Positions 1 to 7,383 of a DNA stretch of 8,890 bases are shown piece by piece. How positions within the stretch are numbered: the stretch's first letter is position 1; each line of letters starts with the position of its first letter. The position numbers and the translations under genes were made by a program. Source of the stretch: Burkholderiales bacterium (GTDB lineage Bacteria > Pseudomonadota > Gammaproteobacteria > Burkholderiales > Burkholderiaceae); NCBI GenBank assembly GCA_903643055.1, contig CAHJWV010000464.1, positions 1 to 8,890 of the forward strand, in the 5' to 3' direction. The notes under the pieces were generated by a model. It worked only from the letters and a program-made list of their open reading frames with translations, was not told where the DNA came from and did not search any database.

Positions 1-1
1 C

Positions 2-907
2 ATCAAGGAGTATTCGGACGCGGTGCTTTATGGCCTGTGCGTGCATTGGTTCGATCTGCCCGCCGATGGCCAGCTGGCAGCTGGCGGCTGGACACCGCAG
101 GCGCTGCCCGCACGCTGCCCAGGGCACTTCACCTCGCCATCACGCTACATCTTTTCGCCGAACCCCGGCGAATCTGCGGAGGACTATGGCCGTCGCCATG
201 GCGAAGCGCTGAAGCATGCGGTGACGGCCTTCGTCTGCAAGCTGCGGCAAGAGGGCCGAACGCCCCGGGCCGGGAGCCTGACCGAGCGGATCTTCGATGC
301 CTTCAGCGAAAGACGCAGCGAGGCGCGGATGGCGGGCAATGAACACCCGATCGACGAGCTGCGCGCCAGCACGCTGATCGGCGTGATGATGGGCTTTCTG
401 CCGACCGTCGATGGCAACCTGCGCAGCGTGCTTTATGAATGGATTGAGCAGCGCAGCTTGTGGACCTTGCAGTCGACCTTGCTCCACCATGGCTTGCCGG
501 CCAGCTTCAACGATGCCAAGGCGGTGATCGGCCCTGCGCTGCTGCACTCGATGACGCGCAGCCCGGTGCCCGACCTGGTGTGGCGCACCGCGGTGGCCGA
601 TGACCGGCTGGGGCCGGTGCGTGTGCATTCAGGTCAGCGCGTCGTGGTCGGCATTCTGTCGGCAACCCATCAGAACCTGGAGGCCTGCCCGGCCACGCAA
701 GCGCATTTGCCGAAAAACTTCGAAGGCGACTTTCCGATGTTTGGCGGCAACCGGGCGGCCGCCGACGCGCCGACCCATGCCTGCCCCGGCCGCGAGATGG
801 CGCTCGGCGTGCTGCTGGGCATGCTGACCGCGTTGATGGAAGCCGGTGTCTTGCGCACGCACCCGGCGCCACTGACCTTGATCTTGGTCAAGCGCCCGGC
901 GCGCTGA
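2..907 (+). CDS. Cytochrome P450-like heme-thiolate protein, C-terminal part (5' end cut by the window)
   Basis: The frame is open from base 2, so the start lies outside the window; the GTG at 23 is probably internal. About 301 residues are visible, ending at TGA 905-907. Near the C-terminus, a P450-type heme-binding loop reads MFGGN...THACPGREMALG. The presumed thiolate Cys codon is at 782-784 and is followed by an L-helix-like hydrophobic stretch. Upstream, the segment RSPVPDLVWRTAVADDRLG, then a Gly/Val-rich strand and a THQN motif, resembles the K-helix to beta region of P450s. Two departures are visible. The loop from FGG to the Cys is about seven residues longer than the canonical FxxGxRxCxG. 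The K-helix ExxR position reads SMTR (548-559), so the usual Glu is Ser. Similar heme-loop insertions are known in CYP74-type fatty-acid hydroperoxide-metabolising P450s, which do not need O2 activation. That makes a lipid-peroxide-type enzyme conceivable, but this is inference and the substrate is unknown. The next gene is convergent. Confidence 0.6.
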   Translation: MKEYSDAVLYGLCVHWFDLPADGQLAAGGWTPQALPARCPGHFTSPSRYIFSPNPGESAEDYGRRHGEALKHAVTAFVCKLRQEGRTPRAGSLTERIFDAFSERRSEARMAGNEHPIDELRASTLIGVMMGFLPTVDGNLRSVLYEWIEQRSLWTLQSTLLHHGLPASFNDAKAVIGPALLHSMTRSPVPDLVWRTAVADDRLGPVRVHSGQRVVVGILSATHQNLEACPATQAHLPKNFEGDFPMFGGNRAAADAPTHACPGREMALGVLLGMLTALMEAGVLRTHPAPLTLILVKRPAR

Positions 908-947
908 GCCTGCTTGGCGCGTGATCGTTGAGCGCCTCGCGTTGATT

Positions 948-972
948 GGGTGGGTTGGGTGTTTGGGTAGGG
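948..972 (+). other. G-quadruplex motif in the convergent gap
   Basis: Five GGG runs lie at 948-950, 952-954, 957-959, 965-967 and 970-972, with loops of 1, 2, 5 and 2 bases. This satisfies the usual G3+N1-7 quadruplex rule with one spare run. It sits about 40 bases after the stop of the P450-like gene and about 40 bases beyond the stop of the oppositely oriented cyclase gene, so the G-rich strand would be in the 3' end of the P450 transcript. The rest of the 107-bp gap (908-1014) holds only weak hairpins (916-920 with 932-936; 998-1003 with 1017-1022) and no T-tract terminator. A role in transcript ends is inferred. Confidence 0.55.
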
Positions 973-1014
973 TTAGGTCGGTCGATTCGACTTGGCGCGG
1001 CTTGGTTCACTGCG

Positions 1015-4000
1015 CTAAGCCGAAGCGCGCAGGCACCGCGCCTGTTCCAGATGCCAGTCCATCTTCATGTGCGTGAAGGCCGACGCGGCTTCATCGAGCA
1101 GGCCGCGCGCCTGGGCGGTCTCGCCGAGGGCCAATGCGATCTCGGCCTGACACAGTTGCGTGCTGGCCTGCTCATGTGGCGAGCCGCGTGCGCGAGCGCA
1201 ACGCATCGCCTGATCGAGATAGTGCTTCACGGTCTGCGGCGCGTGGGCCTGGGCGGCGGCGCGGGCCAGTGCGCGATAGGCCATCGCTTCGCCGATGCGG
1301 TCTCGCATGCGCGAGCGGGTCAGGGCGCGGGCGGCATGCTGGCGCGCTTCTGCGGCGCGGCCCGCGCTGACCAGGCCATCGGTCAGCCAGCCATGGTTCA
1401 GCGAGATGAACAGGCCTTTGTCGCGCACTTGCATCCACGAGGTCGCATCGCGCAGCACCTGCAGCGATTCCGGATTCCGGTCGACCACCCAGCCGGCATA
1501 AGCGCCCAGTGAGCGGCCCATCGCAAACACATACAGGCTCTTCACCCGCTCGGCGATGCGCTGCGCCTGCTGGCCGCTGTTCAGCGCGTCATTCCAGCGG
1601 CCCTGCCACAGGTAGACATTGCTGCGCAGGCACAGGATCGAGCCTTCGACTTCATGCCGCGCGCTGCGAACGACATCGAGCGCTTCTTCGAAGCAGGCCT
1701 GTGCGTCATCGAACAAACCGCGGTCGCCGAGGATCGCGCCCTTGCAGGCGAGCGAATAGGCCGAGCCGACCGACGGCCGGGCGCCGCTGCGGTGCAGGCG
1801 CTTGACGGCGATGGCCTCGTTCAGCAGTTCCAGCGAGCGCTCGTAGTCGCCGGCCGCGGCGCGCGCCTGGCCGAGTGTGGCGCGGATCTGCACCGCCAGC
1901 GGGTCGTCTTCGGCCTGCCGCGCGGCTTGCAGGCTGCGCTCGCAATGGTGGATCGCGAGCTGCGATTCACCGAGCGCGTAATGGATGTAGCCGAGCCAGT
2001 ATTCCGATTGCGCAATCGCCGCCGGGTCGTCGTGTTGCACGGCAGCGTCGACCGCACGGCGAAACACGTCGAGGTGATCGCGCGACGGGTCGAACACATT
2101 GGTGATCCCGAGCCGGTGCGAGATCGAGATCCAGCGCCGGTAAGAGCGCTTCTCGGCCGGCAACTGATCGAGCGCATCGAGTGCCGCGCGGTATTGGCTT
2201 TGCGCGCGGTCGAGCGCCGAGGCGGCGCGTGCCTTGTCTCCGGCCAGTTCCGCAAAGCGGGCCGCTTCTTGTGCGTCGCCGCCCGCACCGAAGTGATAGG
2301 CCAGCGCTTCGCAGCTGTCGTCTTCGGCGCCGGGCGCCGTGTGCTGTGCGATCGCGCTGGCGATGCGCAAGTGCATCTGGCGGCGCTGGTGCAGGCCGAC
2401 GGCGCCGTAGATCACATCGCGCGCCAGGCCATGCTTGAAGCGCAGCGTGCCGGGCTGATCGCCGGGGAAGATGAAGTCGAGTTCGGCCAGGCCTTGCACC
2501 AGCGGGTCATCGGCCTTGCAGCCGGTGATGCGTTCGAGCAGCCAGGCCGGGATCACGTTGCCGATGACGGCGGCGGCACGCACGACCTCGGCCTGCGCGG
2601 GCGGCAGGCGCGAGACGCGGGACTCGATCAGCGCGTCCAGCCACACCTCGCTGCCATGCGGCCGGCCTGATTTGTGGTCGGGGTCGGCCTGGGCCTCGAA
2701 GTGACACAGTTCCTCGATGAACAAGGGGTTGCCGCCCGAATAGCGGCGGATCTCAGCGGCGATGAATGGGTCGCTGCGTGGCAGCAGCCGCTCGATCGCC
2801 TGCGTCGCTTCATCGTCGCCCAGCGGTGCGAGATCGATGATCTGCGCATCGCTCATGCCGGCGTCGCCGACCGCGAAGCCGCGCGTGGCGATCAATACCA
2901 GGATCGGTAACTGTGTCAGGCCGCGCACTGCTTCAAGCGTCTGCCTTGAGGCGCCGTCGGCCCATTGCCAGTCGTCGATGAACAGCACCAACGGCTGGCG
3001 CCTCGCCAGCGCGGCGAAAAGATCGCGCAAGGCGCTGACCATGTTTTGATGGTCCGCCGCACGGCCTTCCGGCGCGGCGTTCAGCGACAGCCCGCGCAGC
3101 AACTCAAGTCGCCAGGCCATCAGTGCCGGCTCAATGGCCGACAGCGCCTGGTCGACGCGTTGCACGGCTTCGCCGACCGGCATGCCATGGCTCAGGCCAG
3201 CCAGTGAACGCAGCATCTGCAAAAACGGCTGCAGCGGCTCGGCGCTGAGGTAGCTCTCGCAATAACCGCGGTGCACCTGCGCACCGGCTTCGACCGCGCG
3301 TTGCAGAAACTCTTCGCTCAGGCGCGTCTTGCCAACACCGGGCGGCGCCGACATCGCAAGGTAGCCCGGTTGGTTGTTGATCGCGTTGAGCAGGCCGGCT
3401 TGCAGCAGGCCGAGCTCGCGCTCGCGGCCGATGAACGGCATCAACCCACGTTGCGCGCGCGCTTCGAAGCGTGTGCGCGTTGGCGCGCGGCCGACGATGC
3501 GGTGCACATGGATCGGCTCGGTGCGGCCCTTGAGTTGCAAGGTACGCCGCTCGTCGGTCACAAAGAAGTGATTGGCCGGGCCCAGCGTTTCTTCGCTGAC
3601 CAGCAACTCGCCGGCTTGCGCGGCGTCTGACAGCCGGGCGGCGATGTTGGGGGCATTGCCAAGCAGCTCAAAGCGGCCGCGCACGACATCGCCCTCGTCG
3701 ACCAACACCAGCCCGGAATGAATGCCGCTGTGCAAGCTCAGCTCGAAGCCGCCGGGCAATGGCGGGTCGATTGTCAACACCTGGACCCGCTGGTGCAGTT
3801 CGAGCGCGGCCTCGGTGGCGCGGCGGCCATCGTCTTCGCTGGCATCGGGGTGGCCGAAGATCGCCAGCACGCCGTCGCCCTGAATGCGCACCACGGTGCC
3901 GCCATGTTTGCCGATGACCTCGTGATAAGCCTCGCGCAAGGCGCGCAGCAGCTCGCCGTAGTGCTCGGCCTCCATGGCCGCGGCCAGCGAGGTGGAGCCC

Positions 4001-4083
4001 GACAAGTCGGAGAACAGGATCGTGAGATAGCGGCGCCGCGCACCACCGGGCAGCGTCGAACTCCGATGGACCGAATCACTCAT
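1015..4083 (-). CDS. Class III adenylate/guanylate cyclase - STAND/AAA ATPase - TPR-like fusion protein
   Basis: A 1022-residue protein, numbered here from the ATG at 4083-4081. That start is preceded by an AGAGAG-type ribosome binding site. The frame also opens at a TTG (4137), but that codon lies inside a strong inverted repeat. Residues about 18-195 form a class III nucleotide cyclase catalytic domain. Metal-binding Asp26 (LFSDLSGST) and Asp70 (QGDGVLAIFG) are present, as are the transition-state pair Asn146 and Arg150 (PNIAARL). Residues from about 215 form a nucleotide-binding module: entry motif FIGRERELGLL, Walker A APPGVGKT (Lys252) and Walker B LFIDD (Asp370-371), then the SGGNPLFIEEL motif common in this fusion family. 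From about 580 to the C-terminus the protein is Ala/Leu-rich helical repeats of TPR type. It has no transmembrane segment, so it is probably a cytoplasmic signal integrator in which ligand or partner binding to the repeats gates the cyclase through the ATPase. At the purine-selecting positions it has Arg66 and Glu139 where classical adenylate cyclases have Lys and Asp, so the product (cAMP, cGMP or other) cannot be read off. The gene is monocistronic here, divergent from tex. Confidence 0.9.
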   Translation of the reverse strand: MSDSVHRSSTLPGGARRRYLTILFSDLSGSTSLAAAMEAEHYGELLRALREAYHEVIGKHGGTVVRIQGDGVLAIFGHPDASEDDGRRATEAALELHQRVQVLTIDPPLPGGFELSLHSGIHSGLVLVDEGDVVRGRFELLGNAPNIAARLSDAAQAGELLVSEETLGPANHFFVTDERRTLQLKGRTEPIHVHRIVGRAPTRTRFEARAQRGLMPFIGRERELGLLQAGLLNAINNQPGYLAMSAPPGVGKTRLSEEFLQRAVEAGAQVHRGYCESYLSAEPLQPFLQMLRSLAGLSHGMPVGEAVQRVDQALSAIEPALMAWRLELLRGLSLNAAPEGRAADHQNMVSALRDLFAALARRQPLVLFIDDWQWADGASRQTLEAVRGLTQLPILVLIATRGFAVGDAGMSDAQIIDLAPLGDDEATQAIERLLPRSDPFIAAEIRRYSGGNPLFIEELCHFEAQADPDHKSGRPHGSEVWLDALIESRVSRLPPAQAEVVRAAAVIGNVIPAWLLERITGCKADDPLVQGLAELDFIFPGDQPGTLRFKHGLARDVIYGAVGLHQRRQMHLRIASAIAQHTAPGAEDDSCEALAYHFGAGGDAQEAARFAELAGDKARAASALDRAQSQYRAALDALDQLPAEKRSYRRWISISHRLGITNVFDPSRDHLDVFRRAVDAAVQHDDPAAIAQSEYWLGYIHYALGESQLAIHHCERSLQAARQAEDDPLAVQIRATLGQARAAAGDYERSLELLNEAIAVKRLHRSGARPSVGSAYSLACKGAILGDRGLFDDAQACFEEALDVVRSARHEVEGSILCLRSNVYLWQGRWNDALNSGQQAQRIAERVKSLYVFAMGRSLGAYAGWVVDRNPESLQVLRDATSWMQVRDKGLFISLNHGWLTDGLVSAGRAAEARQHAARALTRSRMRDRIGEAMAYRALARAAAQAHAPQTVKHYLDQAMRCARARGSPHEQASTQLCQAEIALALGETAQARGLLDEAASAFTHMKMDWHLEQARCLRASA

Positions 4084-4123
4084 GGCTCTCTGTGCTGAAG
4101 CGAGTCTGTCGTTGAAGCGCGAT

Positions 4124-4154
4124 CCCTGAGCGGGCAAGTACCTGCCGCTCAGGG
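4124..4154. repeat. Perfect 10-bp-arm inverted repeat upstream of the cyclase gene
   Basis: The left arm CCCTGAGCGG (4124-4133) and right arm CCGCTCAGGG (4145-4154) are exact reverse complements around an 11-base spacer. The repeat starts 41 bp upstream of the ATG chosen for the cyclase gene. No T tract follows on either strand, so it is not an intrinsic terminator. It could be a dimeric repressor or activator operator, or a stable hairpin in the 5' untranslated region of the cyclase mRNA. It argues against the alternative TTG start at 4137, which would put the hairpin inside the coding region. Confidence 0.6.
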
Positions 4155-4162
4155 GAGAAGCA

Positions 4163-4179
4163 ACGCAGTTTAGCTGCGT
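4163..4179. repeat. Short inverted repeat ACGCAG-TTTAG-CTGCGT
   Basis: Six-bp perfect arms surround a 5-base centre, eight bases beyond the larger inverted repeat at 4124-4154. The size and symmetry fit a helix-turn-helix regulator site, but short repeats like this arise by chance in GC-rich DNA. It is listed mainly because two palindromes are adjacent in one divergent promoter region. Confidence 0.3.
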
Positions 4180-4388
4180 GCCGCAGGCGTGGGCTTGCTT
4201 GCGCGATGGCCCACAGCCGGCCGATCGCGGGGTGTGCGCCTGCGCAGCCTGTCGGTGTCATGAAAGCGGGTGCTTGGCAGCGCAGCGGATGGGCCTCGGA
4301 TGCAAGGTCCGGTAGAGGGCTTCGGTGAAACGGCATATGGCAAACTCCGCCGTTTTCCGCTCTCAGCCCTTTCGCCGGGCCATTTGTT

Positions 4389-6722
4389 TTGGACAAAATT
4401 CTTCTGCAGATCGCCGCCGAATTGAAATGCCGGCCGGCCCAGGTGAATTCAGCCGTCGAGCTGTTGGATGGCGGAGCCACGGTGCCGTTCATCGCGCGTT
4501 ATCGCAAAGAAGCGACTGACGGCCTCGACGACACGCAGCTGCGAGACCTGGAGTCGCGCCTCGGTTATCTGAGAGAGCTGGAAGATCGCCGCGCGGCGAT
4601 CATCAAAAGCATCGAAGAGCAGGGCAAGCTGACGCCAGAGTTGCGTGCTGCGGTGGAAGGCGCGCCGACCAAGCAGGAGCTGGAAGACATCTACCTGCCG
4701 TACAAGCAGAAGCGCCGCACCAAGGGAATGATTGCGCGCGAAGCCGGCCTGGAGCCGCTGGCCGACAAGTTGTTTGCCGACCCGACACTCGACCCGGCCA
4801 CCGAGGCGGCAGCTTTCATCAATGCCGAAGGCGGCTTTGCCGATGCGTTCGCGGTGCTCGATGGCGTGCGCGATCTTTTGAGTGAGCGCTGGGCCGAAGA
4901 CGCCGCGCTGATCGGCAAGCTGCGCACCTGGCTGTGGGACAAAGGCCTGCTGCGCTCGAAGCTGATGGACGGCAAGGACGAGAACAACCCCGACATCTCG
5001 AAGTTCCGCGACTACTTCGATTACGACGAGCCGATCCAGCGGGTGCCTTCGCACCGCGCGCTGGCGGTGTTTCGCGGCCGCACGCAGGAATTCCTCGATG
5101 CGAAGCTGGTGCTCGATGAACAGCCGGTGCCCGGACAACCCTCGATCGCTGAAGGCCGCATCGCCATCCACCTGGGCTGGAGCCACGCCAAGCGAGCGGC
5201 CGACGACCTGATCCGCAAGGCCATCGCCTGGACCTGGAAGGTCAAGTTGAGCTTGAGCCTGGAACGCGATCTGTTCAGCCGCTTGCGAGAAGGCGCCGAG
5301 AAGGTGGCGATCAAGGTGTTCGCTGAAAACCTGCGCGACCTGCTGCTGGCCGCGCCGGCCGGGCCGCGCGTCGTGATGGGCCTCGACCCGGGCATTCGCA
5401 CCGGCGTGAAGGTCGCGGTGGTCGACGCGACCGGCAAGGTGCTGGACACCCACACGGTGTATCCGCATGAGCCGCGCAAGGATTGGGATGGTTCGATCCA
5501 CATCTTGGGCCGCCTGTGCGCAACCCACGGCGTGAACCTGATCGCAATCGGCAACGGCACCGCCAGCCGCGAGACCGACAAGCTGGCCGCTGATCTGATC
5601 AAGCGGATTCAGCAGCTCGCGCCCGATACGCACATCGAGAAGGTCGTCGTCAGCGAGGCCGGTGCGTCGGTCTATTCCGCCAGCGAATTCGCCAGCAAGG
5701 AGCTGCCGGATCTGGACGTTAGCCTGCGCGGCGCGGTGAGCATTGCGCGCCGCCTGCAAGACCCGCTGGCCGAGCTGGTGAAGATCGACCCGAAGAGCAT
5801 CGGCGTTGGCCAGTACCAGCACGATGTGAACCAGAGCGAGCTGGCGAAGAGCCTGGACGTGGTGATCGAAGACTGCGTGAACTCGGTCGGGGTCGACCTC
5901 AATACCGCTTCGGCGCCGCTGCTGGCGCGGGTGTCGGGGCTGAGCAATGCCGTGGCCGGCAGCATCGTGCGATGGCGCGACGCCCATGGCGCTTTCCGCA
6001 ATCGTCAGCAGCTGTTGGATGTCAGCGGGCTGGGCGCGAAGACGTTCGAGCAGAGCGCGGGCTTTCTGCGCATTCGCGATGGCGACAACCCGCTCGATCA
6101 ATCCGGCGTGCACCCCGAGACCTACCCGGTCGTTCAGAAGATCCTTGCTGCCGTCAATAAGCCAGCCGCCGAGGTGATGGGGCGCAGCGACGTCATCCGA
6201 ACGCTGAAGCCCGAAGCCTTTGCGACCGAGAAGTTCGGCGCGATCACCGTCAAAGACATCTTGAGCGAGCTTGAAAAGCCGGGGCGCGATCCGCGGCCTG
6301 ATTTCAAGGTGGCGCGCTTCAACGACGGCATCGAAGACATCAAGGACCTGCAGCCCGGTATGACGCTGGAAGGCACGGTCAGCAACGTGGCGCAGTTCGG
6401 CGCGTTCGTGGATCTGGGCGTGCATCAGGATGGCCTGATCCACGTCAGCCAGCTCAGCAACAAGTTCATCACCGATGCGCGCGAAGTGGTCAAGACCGGC
6501 GACATCGTCAAGGTCAAGGTGCTGGAGGTCGACCTGTCGCGCAAGCGCATCTCGCTGACGATGAAGCTCGATGCCGCGCCAGCGCCCAGAGGCGAGCGCG
6601 ACGACAACAGCTATCGGCCGCCGGCGCGCGGCGAGCGATCGGGCCAGGCCCCGCGCGCGCCAGCGCAGCCGCAAAGTGCCTCGGCAATGGCCGCCGCTTT
6701 CGCGAAGCTGCGCAAGCCGTGA
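4389..6722 (+). CDS. tex: Tex family transcription accessory protein (S1 RNA-binding)
   Basis: A 777-residue protein matching the usual length and domain order of Tex/YhgF. Residues 1-190 are the helical Tex N-terminal region ([17 protein letters not shown], then [14 protein letters not shown]). Residues about 327-450 are the YqgF/RNase H-like fold ([10 protein letters not shown]). The family signature [12 protein letters not shown] is at 471-482. Residues about 503-562 are helix-hairpin-helix repeats ([35 protein letters not shown] region), and residues about 655-725 are an S1 domain ([19 protein letters not shown]). The C-terminal 45 residues are a basic, low-complexity tail. Tex binds nucleic acid and associates with transcription, and its loss affects toxin or virulence gene expression in some pathogens. 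The start is TTG: going upstream in frame, no ATG, GTG or TTG occurs before the TGA at 4326-4328, and homology begins right after it. There is no clear Shine-Dalgarno sequence. A long antisense open frame across the gene is a compositional shadow. Confidence 0.96.
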   Translation: MDKILLQIAAELKCRPAQVNSAVELLDGGATVPFIARYRKEATDGLDDTQLRDLESRLGYLRELEDRRAAIIKSIEEQGKLTPELRAAVEGAPTKQELEDIYLPYKQKRRTKGMIAREAGLEPLADKLFADPTLDPATEAAAFINAEGGFADAFAVLDGVRDLLSERWAEDAALIGKLRTWLWDKGLLRSKLMDGKDENNPDISKFRDYFDYDEPIQRVPSHRALAVFRGRTQEFLDAKLVLDEQPVPGQPSIAEGRIAIHLGWSHAKRAADDLIRKAIAWTWKVKLSLSLERDLFSRLREGAEKVAIKVFAENLRDLLLAAPAGPRVVMGLDPGIRTGVKVAVVDATGKVLDTHTVYPHEPRKDWDGSIHILGRLCATHGVNLIAIGNGTASRETDKLAADLIKRIQQLAPDTHIEKVVVSEAGASVYSASEFASKELPDLDVSLRGAVSIARRLQDPLAELVKIDPKSIGVGQYQHDVNQSELAKSLDVVIEDCVNSVGVDLNTASAPLLARVSGLSNAVAGSIVRWRDAHGAFRNRQQLLDVSGLGAKTFEQSAGFLRIRDGDNPLDQSGVHPETYPVVQKILAAVNKPAAEVMGRSDVIRTLKPEAFATEKFGAITVKDILSELEKPGRDPRPDFKVARFNDGIEDIKDLQPGMTLEGTVSNVAQFGAFVDLGVHQDGLIHVSQLSNKFITDAREVVKTGDIVKVKVLEVDLSRKRISLTMKLDAAPAPRGERDDNSYRPPARGERSGQAPRAPAQPQSASAMAAAFAKLRKP

Positions 6723-6733
6723 CCGCAATCTCT

Positions 6734-6768
6734 CGGCGCTCGATCCGTGCTGCATCGATCGGGCGCCG
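6734..6768 (+). terminator. Possible hairpin after tex (weak)
   Basis: CGGCGC (6734-6739) pairs with GCGCCG (6763-6768), and TCGAT (6740-6744) pairs with ATCGA (6754-6758), with a 4-base bulge. It begins 12 bases after the tex stop. No T tract follows, so efficient intrinsic termination is unlikely. It may be a 3'-end stabilising hairpin or have no function. Confidence 0.3.
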
Positions 6769-6805
6769 CGCTCTCAATTCGTTATGCGGAGCAGAGAAGA
6801 TGACA

Positions 6806-6823
6806 GCCGTGAATCGTCACGGC
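6806..6823. repeat. Seven-bp inverted repeat upstream of sodC
   Basis: GCCGTGA (6806-6812) and TCACGGC (6817-6823) are perfect reverse complements around a 4-base centre. The repeat ends 32 bases before the sodC ATG and 18 bases before its ribosome binding site. As RNA it is a tight tetraloop hairpin in the leader; as DNA it could be an operator. The remainder of 6723-6855 shows no clear promoter. Confidence 0.4.
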
Positions 6824-6855
6824 GCGCTTCCTGGTCCATCCAAGGAGACCTTTCC

Positions 6856-7368
6856 ATGCGTTTGATGCCTCTCGTTCTGGTTTTGTCCGCAACCACCCTG
6901 GCCGCATGCTCGGCCTGGTCACCGAAGCCGACCGCGGTGGCCGAACTCGCACCGACCGCTGGCAATGCCGCTGCTGGCAGCGTCAAGTTCGTGCAAGACG
7001 GCAGCGTGGTGACGGTGCAAGCGCACGTCACCGGCCTGAAGCCCGGCGCCGAGCATGGCTTCCATGTCCATGAAAAAGGCGATTGCTCCGCCCCTGACGC
7101 CACCAGCGCGGGCGGCCATTTCAACCCGTCGGGCCATCAGCACGGCGCACCTGGCGCGTCGCATCACAACGGCGACTTGCCGGCACTGAAGGCCGACGCC
7201 CAAGGCGTTGCCGATGCGACCTTCACGCTCGAAGGCGTGGCCGTGGGTTCGGGTGCGGATCTCGTCGGTCGCGGTGTCATCGTTCACCTGATGCCGGATG
7301 ACTATCAGACTCAGCCGACCGGTAATTCCGGTGCGCGCATCGCTTGCGGCGTGATCAAGCTCAAGTAA
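6856..7368 (+). CDS. sodC: Cu/Zn superoxide dismutase, predicted periplasmic lipoprotein
   Basis: A 170-residue protein that dismutates superoxide to O2 and H2O2 outside the cytoplasm. The ATG follows AAGGAG with an 8-base gap, which selects it over longer in-frame starts inside tex. Residues 1-18 are a lipoprotein signal with lipobox LAAC, so Cys18 should be lipidated and the enzyme anchored to a membrane facing the periplasm. Copper ligands are His70 and His72 (GFHVHEKGDC), the bridging His88 (GGHFNP) and His144. Zinc ligands by spacing are His88, His96, His104 and Asp107 (HHNGDLPAL). Cys77 and Cys164 (GNSGARIACGVI) form the conserved disulfide. All catalytic residues appear intact. The segment after His144 reads LMPDDY where HAGxDDY is more usual, a minor variation in the active-site loop. 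It is followed 15 bases later by the phospholipase gene in the same direction. Confidence 0.93.
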   Translation: MRLMPLVLVLSATTLAACSAWSPKPTAVAELAPTAGNAAAGSVKFVQDGSVVTVQAHVTGLKPGAEHGFHVHEKGDCSAPDATSAGGHFNPSGHQHGAPGASHHNGDLPALKADAQGVADATFTLEGVAVGSGADLVGRGVIVHLMPDDYQTQPTGNSGARIACGVIKLK

Positions 7369-7383
7369 GAAGGAACACGACGC

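Larger units (their letters stand above)
4084..4388. promoter_or_regulatory. Divergent intergenic region between the cyclase gene and tex
   Basis: These 305 bases must carry the promoters of both flanking genes. I find no convincing -35/-10 pair for either direction. It does contain two inverted repeats on the cyclase side (4124-4154 and 4163-4179, listed separately) and a further 6-bp pair, GTGGGC...GCCCAC, with a 14-base spacer at about 4190-4215. A minus-strand open frame crosses the whole region but has no recognisable domain or ribosome binding site. No RNA gene is seen. Confidence 0.5.

Noticed and set aside
1654..2670. A 338-codon plus-strand open frame inside the cyclase gene
   Set aside because: It is antisense to the conserved ATPase/TPR region, with no motif and no ribosome binding site supporting a real gene.
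4084..4137. Extension of the cyclase protein to the TTG at 4137
   Set aside because: The extra 18 residues are not part of the catalytic domain, and the TTG lies in the 10-bp inverted repeat. The ATG at 4083-4081 has a purine-rich site just upstream.
4076..4492. A 138-codon minus-strand open frame across the divergent gap
   Set aside because: It overlaps the starts of both tex and the cyclase gene, has no domain and no Shine-Dalgarno sequence, and would leave neither gene room for a promoter.
4449..6755. A 768-codon minus-strand open frame covering tex
   Set aside because: It is exactly antisense to a well-recognised Tex protein, is His/Arg/Gln-rich with no domain, and long antisense frames are expected in GC-rich DNA.
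6571..6855. Longer N-terminus for SodC starting inside tex
   Set aside because: The ATG at 6856 has a strong AAGGAG and begins a textbook lipoprotein signal peptide; the upstream part is Arg-rich tex sequence in another frame.
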